In this document: piece after piece, positions 1 through 6,478 of the stretch | Layout of the letters: every line of letters starts with the position of its first letter | Position numbering within the stretch: the first letter of the stretch is position 1 | From: an uncultured Erythrobacter sp. | GTDB lineage: Bacteria; Pseudomonadota; Alphaproteobacteria; Sphingomonadales; Sphingomonadaceae | Reading direction: 5' to 3' | Assembly (NCBI GenBank): GCA_947258465.1 | Contig: CAMYIQ010000020.1 | Coordinates: 1-10,704 of the forward strand | DNA length: 10,704 nt | The notes under the pieces: model-generated | Told to the model about the DNA's origin: nothing | The model's input: the letters and a program-made list of their open reading frames with translations, nothing else | Databases searched by the model: none | Position numbers and translations under genes: made by a program

Positions 1-609
1 CGGGCGGAAGCTGGGGCGGCTTTTCATGACCATGTACCAGTCCCGCGCCTGTTCGTGGCCCTTCCACTCGATCCCGCCGAGGTAATCAACCACCGAGAGA
101 TGCGCCGCGCAGGTGAGGTCGGCGAGGCTCAGCGTCGGCCCCGCCAGCCATTGGCGCGTGTCGACCAGCCAGTCGATATAGTCGAGATGGCCGTGCAGCA
201 TCCGGCCCATCTGTCTCAGAACCTGCGCATCGGGCGACTGGCGCAGCACAATGCGTTTCTTCATCTTCTCGTGCAGCGCGGGCTCGGTCACGTCGGCGTA
301 GAAATTCTCGTCGAATAGGCTGACGAGGCGGCGGATTTCCGCCCGTTGCAGCGCATTGCCCGAAATCATCGGCGTACGCTCGACCGTTTCTTCGAGAAAT
401 TCGCAGATCGCCTGGCTGTCGCTCAGCGCCACCCGGCGCGCGGGGTCATGCAATACCGGCGTCCGCCCGGCGGGGTTGAGATGCCACAGCTCGTCGCGCC
501 CTTCCCAAGGGTATTCGCGCACCAGTTCGTAAGCGACGTTCTTTTCGCCCATCAGCAGGCGCAGCTTGCGGCTGAAGGGACACAGGGGGAATTGATGAAG
601 TTGCCACAT
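1..609 (-). CDS. Glutathione S-transferase-fold protein, possibly FzlA-like (C-terminus cut off)
   Basis: The frame reads from an ATG at 609 to the window edge without a stop, giving the first 203 residues. The N-terminal half is a thioredoxin-like GST domain: a CPFSRK motif (residues 10-15) at the usual active-site turn, LNPAGRTPVL (44-53) with the cis-proline, and the SDSQAICEFLEE segment (63-74) that normally contacts glutathione. From about residue 86 it is helical, with LAGPTLSLADL as the GST C-terminal N-capping box. The YPWEGRDE stretch (33-40) and the late SRPSFRP are reminiscent of the alphaproteobacterial GST-like group that includes FzlA, an FtsZ-binding division protein without known GST activity. 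That assignment comes from memory and the diagnostic C-terminal tail lies outside the window. The alternative is a true glutathione-dependent enzyme. No clear Shine-Dalgarno sequence precedes the ATG; the start is chosen by fit to the fold. Confidence 0.85.
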   Translation of the reverse strand, partial: MWQLHQFPLCPFSRKLRLLMGEKNVAYELVREYPWEGRDELWHLNPAGRTPVLHDPARRVALSDSQAICEFLEETVERTPMISGNALQRAEIRRLVSLFDENFYADVTEPALHEKMKKRIVLRQSPDAQVLRQMGRMLHGHLDYIDWLVDTRQWLAGPTLSLADLTCAAHLSVVDYLGGIEWKGHEQARDWYMVMKSRPSFRP

Positions 610-686
610 GGATTCAGCCGCATTGCCACAAGGGCGGGCCGCCAGTCCACCGGTCCGAGAAGGCAAGGTGCCAATTTAGCGGTGGA

Positions 687-1106
687 TCAATCGCGTTCGG
701 GAATCGCTTCGCGGAACCGCTCGGCCATTTGGCGCAGCAGCGGAGTCATCGTCGCCAAGCCTTCGGCCATCGAACCGGCGGCCTGCATGGCGCGCGGGAC
801 ATTGCGAGCGACCTCTTCGCCGATGCGGTCGGCTTCGGGCGTCATCTGGCGCAGCGTCATGTCGGGATCGATACGGGGCGCGTCTTCGCCCGCCATCTCG
901 GCGGCGGCTTCGGCAAGCGGACCGATCGGCATATCGAGCAACACTTCGGACATCGCCCGCAGCATCAGCGCCATGTCCCGCTGGCGTTCGGGATCGTGCA
1001 TCTGCTCGCCCAGACCCGCAAGCGGCGCATTTGTGGGTCCGGCGGCTTCAGCCACCGCCGGAGTGGCGAACGCCGCGAGCACGGCGGGCAGGAGGATTTT
1101 GCGCAT
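687..1106 (-). CDS. Small exported helical protein of unknown function (139 aa)
   Basis: I do not recognise a characterised family. The N-terminus is a clear Sec signal peptide: MRK, then a hydrophobic stretch, then an AVA site after residue 19, leaving a mature protein of about 120 residues. The mature part has no cysteine, is rich in Ala, Met, Glu and Arg, and looks almost wholly helical. It contains LLDMPIGPLAEAAAEMAG (residues 56-73), then RIDPDMTLRQM (78-88), then a long amphipathic helix to the end. The balanced charge and repeated Met/Leu heptads suggest a soluble periplasmic helical bundle. A similar layout (a GPL-A helix followed by an R-I-x-P-D motif) exists, as I recall, in unannotated sphingomonad proteins. 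It lies between two other minus-strand genes with gaps of 73 and 77 bases, so co-transcription is possible but not shown. CGGGGA upstream is a weak ribosome site. Confidence 0.72.
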   Translation of the reverse strand: MRKILLPAVLAAFATPAVAEAAGPTNAPLAGLGEQMHDPERQRDMALMLRAMSEVLLDMPIGPLAEAAAEMAGEDAPRIDPDMTLRQMTPEADRIGEEVARNVPRAMQAAGSMAEGLATMTPLLRQMAERFREAIPERD

Positions 1107-1179
1107 GATGTATCCCCGGCAGGTTCACAATCGGCGCACACCGCTAGCGCAGGCGCGCTGACGCGATCCTGAACGGGAG

Positions 1180-1548
1180 TTACAGGCCCGAGGCCTCCAG
1201 CATCAGCAGGCAGGCGGGCATGACTTCGTCCAGCCGCTCGGGCGATCCGCCGAATTCTTCATGCTCGCGCATCACCAGGCCCATGATCGTATCGCGATCC
1301 GCACCCAGCTCGTCCATCAGCCGGGCTGTGGTACGCACGAAGAATTCCTGCCCGCGCTCGGCCATGACGGGATAGTGCGTGAATTCGCCGTCGCGCTGGG
1401 CGCGGTGAACCAGTCCGAAGGCGACCGAACAGCGCAATCCGCTGGCCTGTTCGAGCGTGAGATCGGGAAGTTGCACGGCCGAGGCCGCCGGAGCGCCGGT
1501 GGCGGCTTGCATGAAGGACAGGGCGAGCGAGGCGAGGATAGTCGACAT
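1180..1548 (-). CDS. Small exported protein with two cysteines, unknown function (122 aa)
   Basis: Unrecognised. Residues 1-24 form a plausible signal peptide ending in ASA, so the mature protein is about 98 residues and probably periplasmic. After the cleavage site comes QLPDLTLEQASGLRCSVAF. The only two cysteines, C40 and C113, lie near the two ends of the mature protein and could form one disulfide. The middle is charged and helical (RTTARLMDELGADRD, then MREHEEFGG). The Cys-containing head followed by a helical body resembles small periplasmic proteins of unknown function in Erythrobacter-like bacteria; this is an impression, not a match. The ATG at 1548 is the natural start because the signal peptide begins there. 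Several other frames are open here on both strands, as expected at high GC, but only this one gives a signal peptide. Confidence 0.7.
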   Translation of the reverse strand: MSTILASLALSFMQAATGAPAASAVQLPDLTLEQASGLRCSVAFGLVHRAQRDGEFTHYPVMAERGQEFFVRTTARLMDELGADRDTIMGLVMREHEEFGGSPERLDEVMPACLLMLEASGL

Positions 1549-1662
1549 GCGGCGCTTTTACGCGCGCCTGGCTGAACCGCAAGCGACGAAGTACGATCGC
1601 CGCTTGTCAGGATGCCGCGGCCCAGTAAGGTGGCGAATCGAAACCCAAAGGAGAGAGACTGG

Positions 1663-2055
1663 ATGTTCAACCACATCATGATCGGCACCAACGATATCGA
1701 CAAGGCCAAGGCCTTCTACGAAAAGGTGCTCAAGGTCGTCGGCTGCGAGATGGCGATCGACAACACCGATGCGAAGGGCAACAAGCGCGTCTTCTTCATG
1801 CATAATGGCGGCACCTTCTGCCTTACCCAGCCGATCGATGGCGAAGCGGCCACCTGCGCCAATGGCATGACGATCGGCTTCAAATGCGACAGCGGCGACC
1901 AGGTGAAGGAATTGCACGACGCGGCCATCGCGGCCGGCGGCACCAGCATCGAAGACCCGCCCGGACCGCGCCAGAACAATATGGGCACGATGCACCTGTC
2001 CTATTTCCGCGATCTCGACGGGCACAAGATCTGCGGCATCCACCACGAAGCTTGA
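1663..2055 (+). CDS. VOC superfamily (glyoxalase/dioxygenase-fold) protein
   Basis: A 130-residue protein with the paired beta-alpha-beta-beta-beta modules of the vicinal oxygen chelate fold. It opens with MFNHIMIGTNDIDKAKAFYE (the typical first strand and helix) and closes with YFRDLDGHKICGI, the form of the usual YFRDPDGN-K-hydrophobic last strands. VOC proteins include glyoxalase I, extradiol dioxygenases and drug-binding proteins, so the substrate cannot be told. H4 is a normal metal ligand, but the last strand has C124 where many members carry a ligand Glu, so metal binding is uncertain. The start is set by AAGGAG at 1648-1653, nine bases before the ATG; an upstream in-frame ATG at 1612 lacks such a site and would add 17 residues outside the fold. 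The stop overlaps the next start (TGATG), so the pair is probably translated together. Confidence 0.9.
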   Translation: MFNHIMIGTNDIDKAKAFYEKVLKVVGCEMAIDNTDAKGNKRVFFMHNGGTFCLTQPIDGEAATCANGMTIGFKCDSGDQVKELHDAAIAAGGTSIEDPPGPRQNNMGTMHLSYFRDLDGHKICGIHHEA

Positions 2056-2555
2056 TGCGCGGCGAAGCGGGATTGCTGGCGGACCTCGACGCGCTGGCAA
2101 TCCCGTTCGAGGCGCATGAGCACGCGGCAGTCTTTACCGTCGAGGAGAGCCGGAAAATCGATGCCGACATTCCCGGCTCGCATACCAAGAACCTGTTCCT
2201 GAAAGATGCGCGCGGCGCCTTTTGGCTGGTCACCGCGCCGGCCGAAACACGCGTCGATCTAAAGGCCCTACCCGCCGTGATCGGCTGCAAGCGCGTGAGT
2301 TTCGGCAAGGCCGGCGACATGGAGCGCTTGCTGGGCATAACGCCCGGTTCGGTCACCCCTCTCGCGATGATCAACGCACAGCCCGGAAGTGTGACCGTGG
2401 TGCTCGACCGATCGCTCGCCGAGGCGGAACGCATGAACGTCCACCCCTTGCGCAACACCGGCACGCTCGGCCTGTCTGGCAAGCATGTCCTCGCCCTGCT
2501 GCGCCAGTGGGGGCATGAACCGAAGGTGGCGGATATCCCGAAGAAGGCCGACTGA
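2055..2555 (+). CDS. proX: YbaK/ProX-type prolyl-tRNA editing deacylase (ProXp-ala-like)
   Basis: A 166-residue free-standing editing domain of the YbaK/Cys-tRNAPro deacylase superfamily, which hydrolyses wrongly charged tRNAPro in the cytosol. It matches the ProXp-ala branch, which clears Ala-tRNAPro. HEHAAVFTVEES (21-32) is the substrate-pocket segment, TKNLFLKD (44-51) carries the conserved Lys45-Asn46, and NVHPLRNTGTLGLS (128-141) carries His130 and the Gly/Ser loop. Such proteins are common in alphaproteobacteria, whose ProRS lacks the built-in editing domain; that is family knowledge. The exact tRNA specificity is inferred. The ATG at 2055 overlaps the TGA of the VOC gene by one base, which supports translational coupling and excludes the longer upstream reading of the same frame. 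The stop lies three bases from the convergent metW stop. Confidence 0.9.
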   Translation: MRGEAGLLADLDALAIPFEAHEHAAVFTVEESRKIDADIPGSHTKNLFLKDARGAFWLVTAPAETRVDLKALPAVIGCKRVSFGKAGDMERLLGITPGSVTPLAMINAQPGSVTVVLDRSLAEAERMNVHPLRNTGTLGLSGKHVLALLRQWGHEPKVADIPKKAD

Positions 2556-2558
2556 CGT

Positions 2559-3158
2559 TCAGCGCGCGAGTTCGAACACGGCGAATTCCGCACGGCTGTT
2601 GGCGGCCAAGCGCCCGATCGGACGCTCTTTGGCAAAGTACCAGTCGCGCACGATGGTTGCGCCCTTTTCGGCAGCAAGGTCGCGGAAGTCCAGAATGGTG
2701 ACGTGGTGGATATTCTGCGTTTCGTACCAGCTCACCGGAATGCTGCGCGTCACCGGCATGCGCCCGCCCAGCATCAGCGCGGCGCGGGTGCGCCAATGCG
2801 CGAAGTTGGGGAAGCTGATAAAGGCCCGCCTGCCCACGCGCAGCAATTCACCCAGCATCCGGTCGGGCCGTTCGGCGGTCTGGAGCGTCTGGCTCAGCAC
2901 GGCATAGTCGAACCCCTTGTCCGGATAATCGCCAAGATCCCGGTCGGCATCGCCCTGCACCACGGACAGGCCCTGCGATACGCAGCGCTCGACACAGGCA
3001 CCGTCGATCTCGATCCCGCGCACGTCGCATGCCTTTTCGCGCAGGGCCAGCATCAGCGCGCCATCGCCGCAACCGATATCGAGCACGCGGCTGCCCGGCT
3101 CGATCTGGCCGGCGATCACCGCGAGATCGGGACGCAGTCCGTTCGCCGGCCGGCTCAT
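2559..3158 (-). CDS. metW: Methionine biosynthesis protein MetW
   Basis: A 199-residue class I SAM-dependent methyltransferase-like protein of the MetW family. Motif I is VLDIGCGDG (25-33), followed by the acidic end of strand 2 (RGIEIDG, 47-53) and QGDADRDL (68-75). The MetW-typical stretches SFPNFAHWRTR and SIPVSWYETQNIHHVT are present. MetW is required for activity of, or works with, MetX-type homoserine acyltransferases in several proteobacteria; whether it methylates anything is unclear from the family. Here its ATG overlaps the metX stop (ATGA, 3155-3158), so the two are one operon with coupled translation. A G-rich run about eight bases upstream can serve as ribosome site. Length is normal. 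Confidence 0.95.
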   Translation of the reverse strand: MSRPANGLRPDLAVIAGQIEPGSRVLDIGCGDGALMLALREKACDVRGIEIDGACVERCVSQGLSVVQGDADRDLGDYPDKGFDYAVLSQTLQTAERPDRMLGELLRVGRRAFISFPNFAHWRTRAALMLGGRMPVTRSIPVSWYETQNIHHVTILDFRDLAAEKGATIVRDWYFAKERPIGRLAANSRAEFAVFELAR

Positions 3159-4243
3159 CCCAGAAACCCCCCGATAACCCGGTCGAGCGCGGGCACGTCG
3201 AGCAGGAAGCTGTCATGCCCGTGCGGCGCGGAAAGTTCGACGAAACTCACCGCGGCCCCCGCCGCATTCAATGCGTGGACGACGTGACGACTTTCGGCGG
3301 TGGGATAGAGCCAGTCACTGTCGAAGCTGACCAGGCAGAAGCGCGCATCCGTCCCCGCAAAGGCGTTGGCAAGCCTGCCGCCATGTTCTTCGGCAAGGTC
3401 GAAATAATCCATCGCGCGGGTTATGTAGAGATAGCTGTTGGCATCGAACCGCCGGGTGAAGCCGCTGCCCTGATACCGCAGATAGCTCTCGACCTGAAAA
3501 TCGGCATCGAAGCCGAAGCTCTTGGCGTCCCGATCCTGAAGATTGCGCCCGAACTTGCCGGTCAGCGCCTCTTCGGAAAGATAGGTGATATGCGCTGCCA
3601 TGCGCGCTACGGCGAGGCCGTTATCGGGCGCCTCGCCTTCGTAATAGCTGCCTTGCTTCCAGCGCGGATCGGCCATGATCGCCTGGCGCCCAAGTTCGTG
3701 AAAGGCGATGTTCTGCGCCGAATGGCGACTGGTCGAGGCAATCACAAGAACACGGGCAGTGCGGTCGGGCCAGTTGGCGGCAAGGCTGAGCGCCTGCATC
3801 CCGCCCATCGATCCGCCGACTACCGCATGGAGACGGTCGATCCCAAGAGCATCGAGCAGGCCGACATGCGCCCGCACCATGTCGCGGATCGTGATGACGG
3901 GAAAGCGCATGGCATAGGGCGTGCCGTCAGGTGCCTCGCTTGCGGGGCCTGTCGAGCCCATGCAGCTACCGATGACATTGGCGCAGATGACGTGGTAGCG
4001 ATCCGTATCGATCGGTAGCTGAGGCCCCACCATCCGTTCCCACCAGCCGGGCTTGCCGGTGATCGGATGGGCCGAGGCGACATATTGATCGCCGGTCAGC
4101 GCATGGCACAGCAGGATCGCGTTGGACCGGTCCGCATTCAGCTCGCCATAGGTCTCGAATGCCACTTCGACGCGTGCCAGTTCGCCTCCCCCATCGAGAG
4201 GGAGCGGGCCGGGTAGTGTAATCGTTGGCGACGTCGCGCTCAA
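3155..4243 (-). CDS. metX: Homoserine O-acyltransferase MetX (acetyl or succinyl donor)
   Basis: A 362-residue alpha/beta-hydrolase-fold enzyme that acylates homoserine at the first committed step of methionine synthesis. Seen: HALTGD (47-52) near the oxyanion hole, NVIGSCMGSTGP (89-100), the nucleophile elbow GGSMGGMQ with Ser145, then SDWLYP with Asp310, and GHD with His343. These give a complete Ser-Asp-His triad. Length is normal. MetX proteins use acetyl-CoA or succinyl-CoA; alphaproteobacterial members paired with MetW are often succinyl-specific, and I cannot decide this by eye. The start is TTG at 4243, supported by GAAGG six bases upstream and by the lack of any in-frame ATG or GTG close upstream that would fit the family. 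The gene overlaps metW by 4 bases. No SAM-II riboswitch is evident in the short leader. Confidence 0.96.
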   Translation of the reverse strand: MSATSPTITLPGPLPLDGGGELARVEVAFETYGELNADRSNAILLCHALTGDQYVASAHPITGKPGWWERMVGPQLPIDTDRYHVICANVIGSCMGSTGPASEAPDGTPYAMRFPVITIRDMVRAHVGLLDALGIDRLHAVVGGSMGGMQALSLAANWPDRTARVLVIASTSRHSAQNIAFHELGRQAIMADPRWKQGSYYEGEAPDNGLAVARMAAHITYLSEEALTGKFGRNLQDRDAKSFGFDADFQVESYLRYQGSGFTRRFDANSYLYITRAMDYFDLAEEHGGRLANAFAGTDARFCLVSFDSDWLYPTAESRHVVHALNAAGAAVSFVELSAPHGHDSFLLDVPALDRVIGGFLG

Positions 4244-4258
4244 AACTGACCTTCGCGT
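4241..4258 (-). promoter_or_regulatory. Ribosome site that decides the metX TTG start
   Basis: On the minus strand GAAGG is followed after six bases (TCAGTT) by TTG, which opens the MetX frame at the expected N-terminus. No ATG occurs in frame in the roughly 50 bases upstream. The rare start codon may keep expression moderate; that is inference. Confidence 0.6.
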
Positions 4259-4273
4259 AAAGTAAAGAACGGT

Positions 4274-4370
4274 GAAGGGCGCTACGCGCCCGCTTCGCTT
4301 CCGACAAGCTCAGCCTCGGCCTTTGCGAGATATGTTTTTTGCTCGCCCTTCGTCCTGAGCTTGTCGAAGC
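4274..4370. repeat. REP-like composite inverted repeat in the metX-hisC divergent gap
   Basis: Two arms carry exact 12-base complements: CGACAAGCTCAG (4302-4313) and CTGAGCTTGTCG (4355-4366). Each is flanked by a GCTTC or GAAGC extension, the left arm having one extra C. To the left is a hairpin, GGGCGC-TAC-GCGCCC (4277-4291). In addition GAAGGGCG (4274-4281) is complementary to CGCCCTTC (4344-4351), so the two long-range pairs are interleaved, not nested. Between the arms is a shorter pair, GCGAG/CTCGC, around a T-rich loop. The core CTTCGACAAGCTCAG is, as I recall, a very common dispersed intergenic palindrome in sphingomonad genomes, so this is most likely two REP-like units in opposite orientation. 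It sits between divergent genes, so it is not a simple terminator. Confidence 0.7.
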
Positions 4371-4400
4371 GGCGCATTTCTTTCATGCGGCGAAACACAG

Positions 4401-5504
4401 ATGGCAAAGCAAGCTCCTTCAATGAAACCCTGGATCGAGGGTATCCAGGCCTATGTCCCCGGCAGGGCGACCGGCGCCGACGGGCGCATGCTGGTCAAGC
4501 TTTCCGCCAATGAAAACCCGCTGGGCTGCAGCGCCTCGGCGCTGGCGGCGCTGGCCACCGATCACGCGCCTGCGACCTACCCCGATCCGGACGCCACGGC
4601 CCTGCGCGCCGCGATCGGCAAGCAGCACGGCATCGATCCCGCGCGAATCGTGTGCGGGACGGGCTCGGACGAGTTACTCAATCTAGCCGCGCAGGGTTTT
4701 GCCGGGCCGGGCGACGAAGTGCTCTTCAGCCGCTTCAGCTTCGCGGTCTACGATATCGCCGCGCGCCGGTGCGGGGCAAGTCCGGTTGAAGCGCCGGATT
4801 CGGATTACACGGCTGACGTCGATGCTCTGCTCGCGGCGGTGACGGAGCGCACGCGGGTCGTGTTTCTCGCCAATCCGAACAATCCGACCGGGACCTATCT
4901 GCCCCGGGCGGAGGTTGGGCGGCTGCATGCGGGATTGCCCGGCGACGTGCTGCTGGTGATCGACCAGGCCTATGCCGAATACCTCGAACCGGACGAAAAT
5001 GACGGCGGGCTCGACCTGGCGATGGCGCATGAAAACGTGCTCGTCACGCGCACCTTCTCGAAGATTTACGGCCTGGCGGGCGAACGTATCGGCTGGGCGA
5101 CAGGCGCGCCCCGGCTGGTGGATGTTCTCAACCGTATTCGTGGCCCGTTCAATGTTACATCGAGCGGCCAGCGCGCAGCCATGGCCGCCATCGCCGACCA
5201 CGCCTTTCTCGCCCGCTCGCGCGAGGCCAATCGCGAAGAGCGCAAACGCTTTGTCTCGGCAATCGAGGGGCTGGGCAACCACGGCCTGCGCGCAATACCC
5301 AGCAAGGCGAATTTCGTGCTGGTACTATTCGAAGGGGATCTGGCGGCGGAAACCGCGCTCGATGCCATAGCCGAAGCCGGATATGCCGTTCGTCACCTGC
5401 CCGGACAGGGCCTGGCGCAGGCGCTGCGCATTACCATCGGCACCACGAATCAGATGGACGAGATCATCGGCGTGCTGCGTAGTTTGTGCGGGGAAGACGC
5501 ATGA
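4401..5504 (+). CDS. hisC: Histidinol-phosphate aminotransferase HisC
   Basis: A 367-residue fold type I PLP-dependent aminotransferase. It converts imidazole-acetol phosphate and glutamate to histidinol phosphate in histidine synthesis. Seen: LSANENPLG (34-42), GTGSDELL for the cofactor phosphate (86-93), ANPNNPTG (157-164), the PLP-pyridine Asp188 in IDQAYAEY, and the Schiff-base Lys221 in TRTFSKIYGLAGERIGW, with the substrate Arg near the C-terminus in ALRITIGT. Length is normal. Its stop overlaps the tyrC start by 4 bases. HisC enzymes next to tyrosine genes often also transaminate prephenate or hydroxyphenylpyruvate, as reported for Zymomonas; a dual role here is inference. The first ATG (4401) is used; a second at 4422 (residue 8) is possible, and neither has a strong ribosome site. 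Confidence 0.95.
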   Translation: MAKQAPSMKPWIEGIQAYVPGRATGADGRMLVKLSANENPLGCSASALAALATDHAPATYPDPDATALRAAIGKQHGIDPARIVCGTGSDELLNLAAQGFAGPGDEVLFSRFSFAVYDIAARRCGASPVEAPDSDYTADVDALLAAVTERTRVVFLANPNNPTGTYLPRAEVGRLHAGLPGDVLLVIDQAYAEYLEPDENDGGLDLAMAHENVLVTRTFSKIYGLAGERIGWATGAPRLVDVLNRIRGPFNVTSSGQRAAMAAIADHAFLARSREANREERKRFVSAIEGLGNHGLRAIPSKANFVLVLFEGDLAAETALDAIAEAGYAVRHLPGQGLAQALRITIGTTNQMDEIIGVLRSLCGEDA

Positions 5505-6406
5505 TTATCGAGCGCGTCGCCATTGTCGGGCTGGGCCTGATCGGGGGATCGATCGGCCTCGCGGTACGCGCCATGCAGCCGGAAGTCGCAACCACCGGTT
5601 GGGATGCGGACCCCGACGTGCGCGCGCGGGCCGCAGAACGCGGGCTGGTCGGCGCCGTGTGCGACCATGTGGCCGATGCGGTGAGCGAAGCCGATCTCGT
5701 CATTCTGTGCGTCCCCGTCGGCGCCATGGGTTATGCCGCCGAAGCCATAGCTCCGCATCTGAGGCCGGGCACTGTGGTCAGCGATGTGGGCTCGTCAAAG
5801 CGCAGCGTCGGCGACGCGCTGACCAAGGCACTGCCCGGGGCCGTGGTGATCCCCGCGCACCCTGTCGCCGGAACCGAGAAGAGCGGGCCGGATGCGGGCT
5901 TCGCCGAGCTTTTTCGCCATCGCTGGTGCATCCTCACCCCCGGCAAGGGCGCCCCGCAGGAGGCCGTTGAAGCCGTCAGCGCCTTCTGGAAGGGCCTTGG
6001 CGCCAAGGTCGAAATCATGGATGCCGACCACCACGACCTCGTGCTCGCGGTGACCAGTCACATTCCGCACCTCATCGCCTATACTATCGTCGGCACTGCC
6101 AGCGATCTCGAGGATGTGACCCGGGGTGAGGTGATCAAATATTCGGCCGGCGGTTTTCGCGACTTCACCCGCATCGCGGCAAGCAACCCGACCATGTGGC
6201 GCGACGTTTTCCTGTCCAACCGCGATGCGGTGCTGGAAGTGCTGGGACGTTTCACCGAGGACCTCAGCCGCCTCCAGCGCGCCATCCGCAACGGCGACGG
6301 CGACACTCTGTTCGACCTGTTCGACCGTACCCGCACCATTCGCCGCTCGATCATCGAAAAAGGCCAGGACGATGCGAGGGCGGATTTCGGGCGCAAGGAT
6401 CACTAG
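5501..6406 (+). CDS. tyrC: Prephenate/cyclohexadienyl dehydrogenase (TyrA/TyrC type)
   Basis: A 301-residue NAD(P)-dependent dehydrogenase that oxidatively decarboxylates prephenate (or arogenate) on the way to tyrosine. The Rossmann motif GLGLIGGSIG spans residues 10-19, with Asp35 at the end of strand 2 favouring NAD over NADP. SDVGSSK (94-100) and HPVAGTEKSGPDAG (120-133) carry the catalytic-region His120. HHDLVLAVTSHIPHLIAY (177-194) is the helical dimerisation-domain signature of the family. No chorismate mutase or ACT domain is present, so it is a minimal, possibly feedback-insensitive form like Zymomonas TyrC; that is inference. The start is the ATG at 5501, overlapping the hisC TGA (ATGA) with GGGGAAG just upstream; an earlier in-frame ATG at 5486 would add five residues before the Rossmann strand. 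Prephenate versus arogenate preference cannot be told. Confidence 0.94.
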   Translation: MIIERVAIVGLGLIGGSIGLAVRAMQPEVATTGWDADPDVRARAAERGLVGAVCDHVADAVSEADLVILCVPVGAMGYAAEAIAPHLRPGTVVSDVGSSKRSVGDALTKALPGAVVIPAHPVAGTEKSGPDAGFAELFRHRWCILTPGKGAPQEAVEAVSAFWKGLGAKVEIMDADHHDLVLAVTSHIPHLIAYTIVGTASDLEDVTRGEVIKYSAGGFRDFTRIAASNPTMWRDVFLSNRDAVLEVLGRFTEDLSRLQRAIRNGDGDTLFDLFDRTRTIRRSIIEKGQDDARADFGRKDH

Positions 6407-6478
6407 GCTCGGGCTGGAAGGTTGGCAGTCGGACTGTCGCCCCCAGTCCCACGCCACCCACGATGGGCCGAAAAGGTA

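Noticed and set aside
1146..1159. Possible terminator hairpin AGCGC-AGGC-GCGCT between the two exported-protein genes
   Set aside because: Only five base pairs and no T-run on the minus strand; common by chance at this GC content.
346..1161. Long plus-strand open frame (271 codons) across the left region
   Set aside because: It lies antisense to the GST-like gene and the first exported protein, has low-complexity Arg/Ser/Ala composition and no recognisable domain; a typical high-GC shadow frame.
4244..4300. SAM-II riboswitch before metX, as found before some alphaproteobacterial methionine genes
   Set aside because: The leader is short and occupied by the repeat; I could not find the SAM-II core or its pseudoknot pattern.
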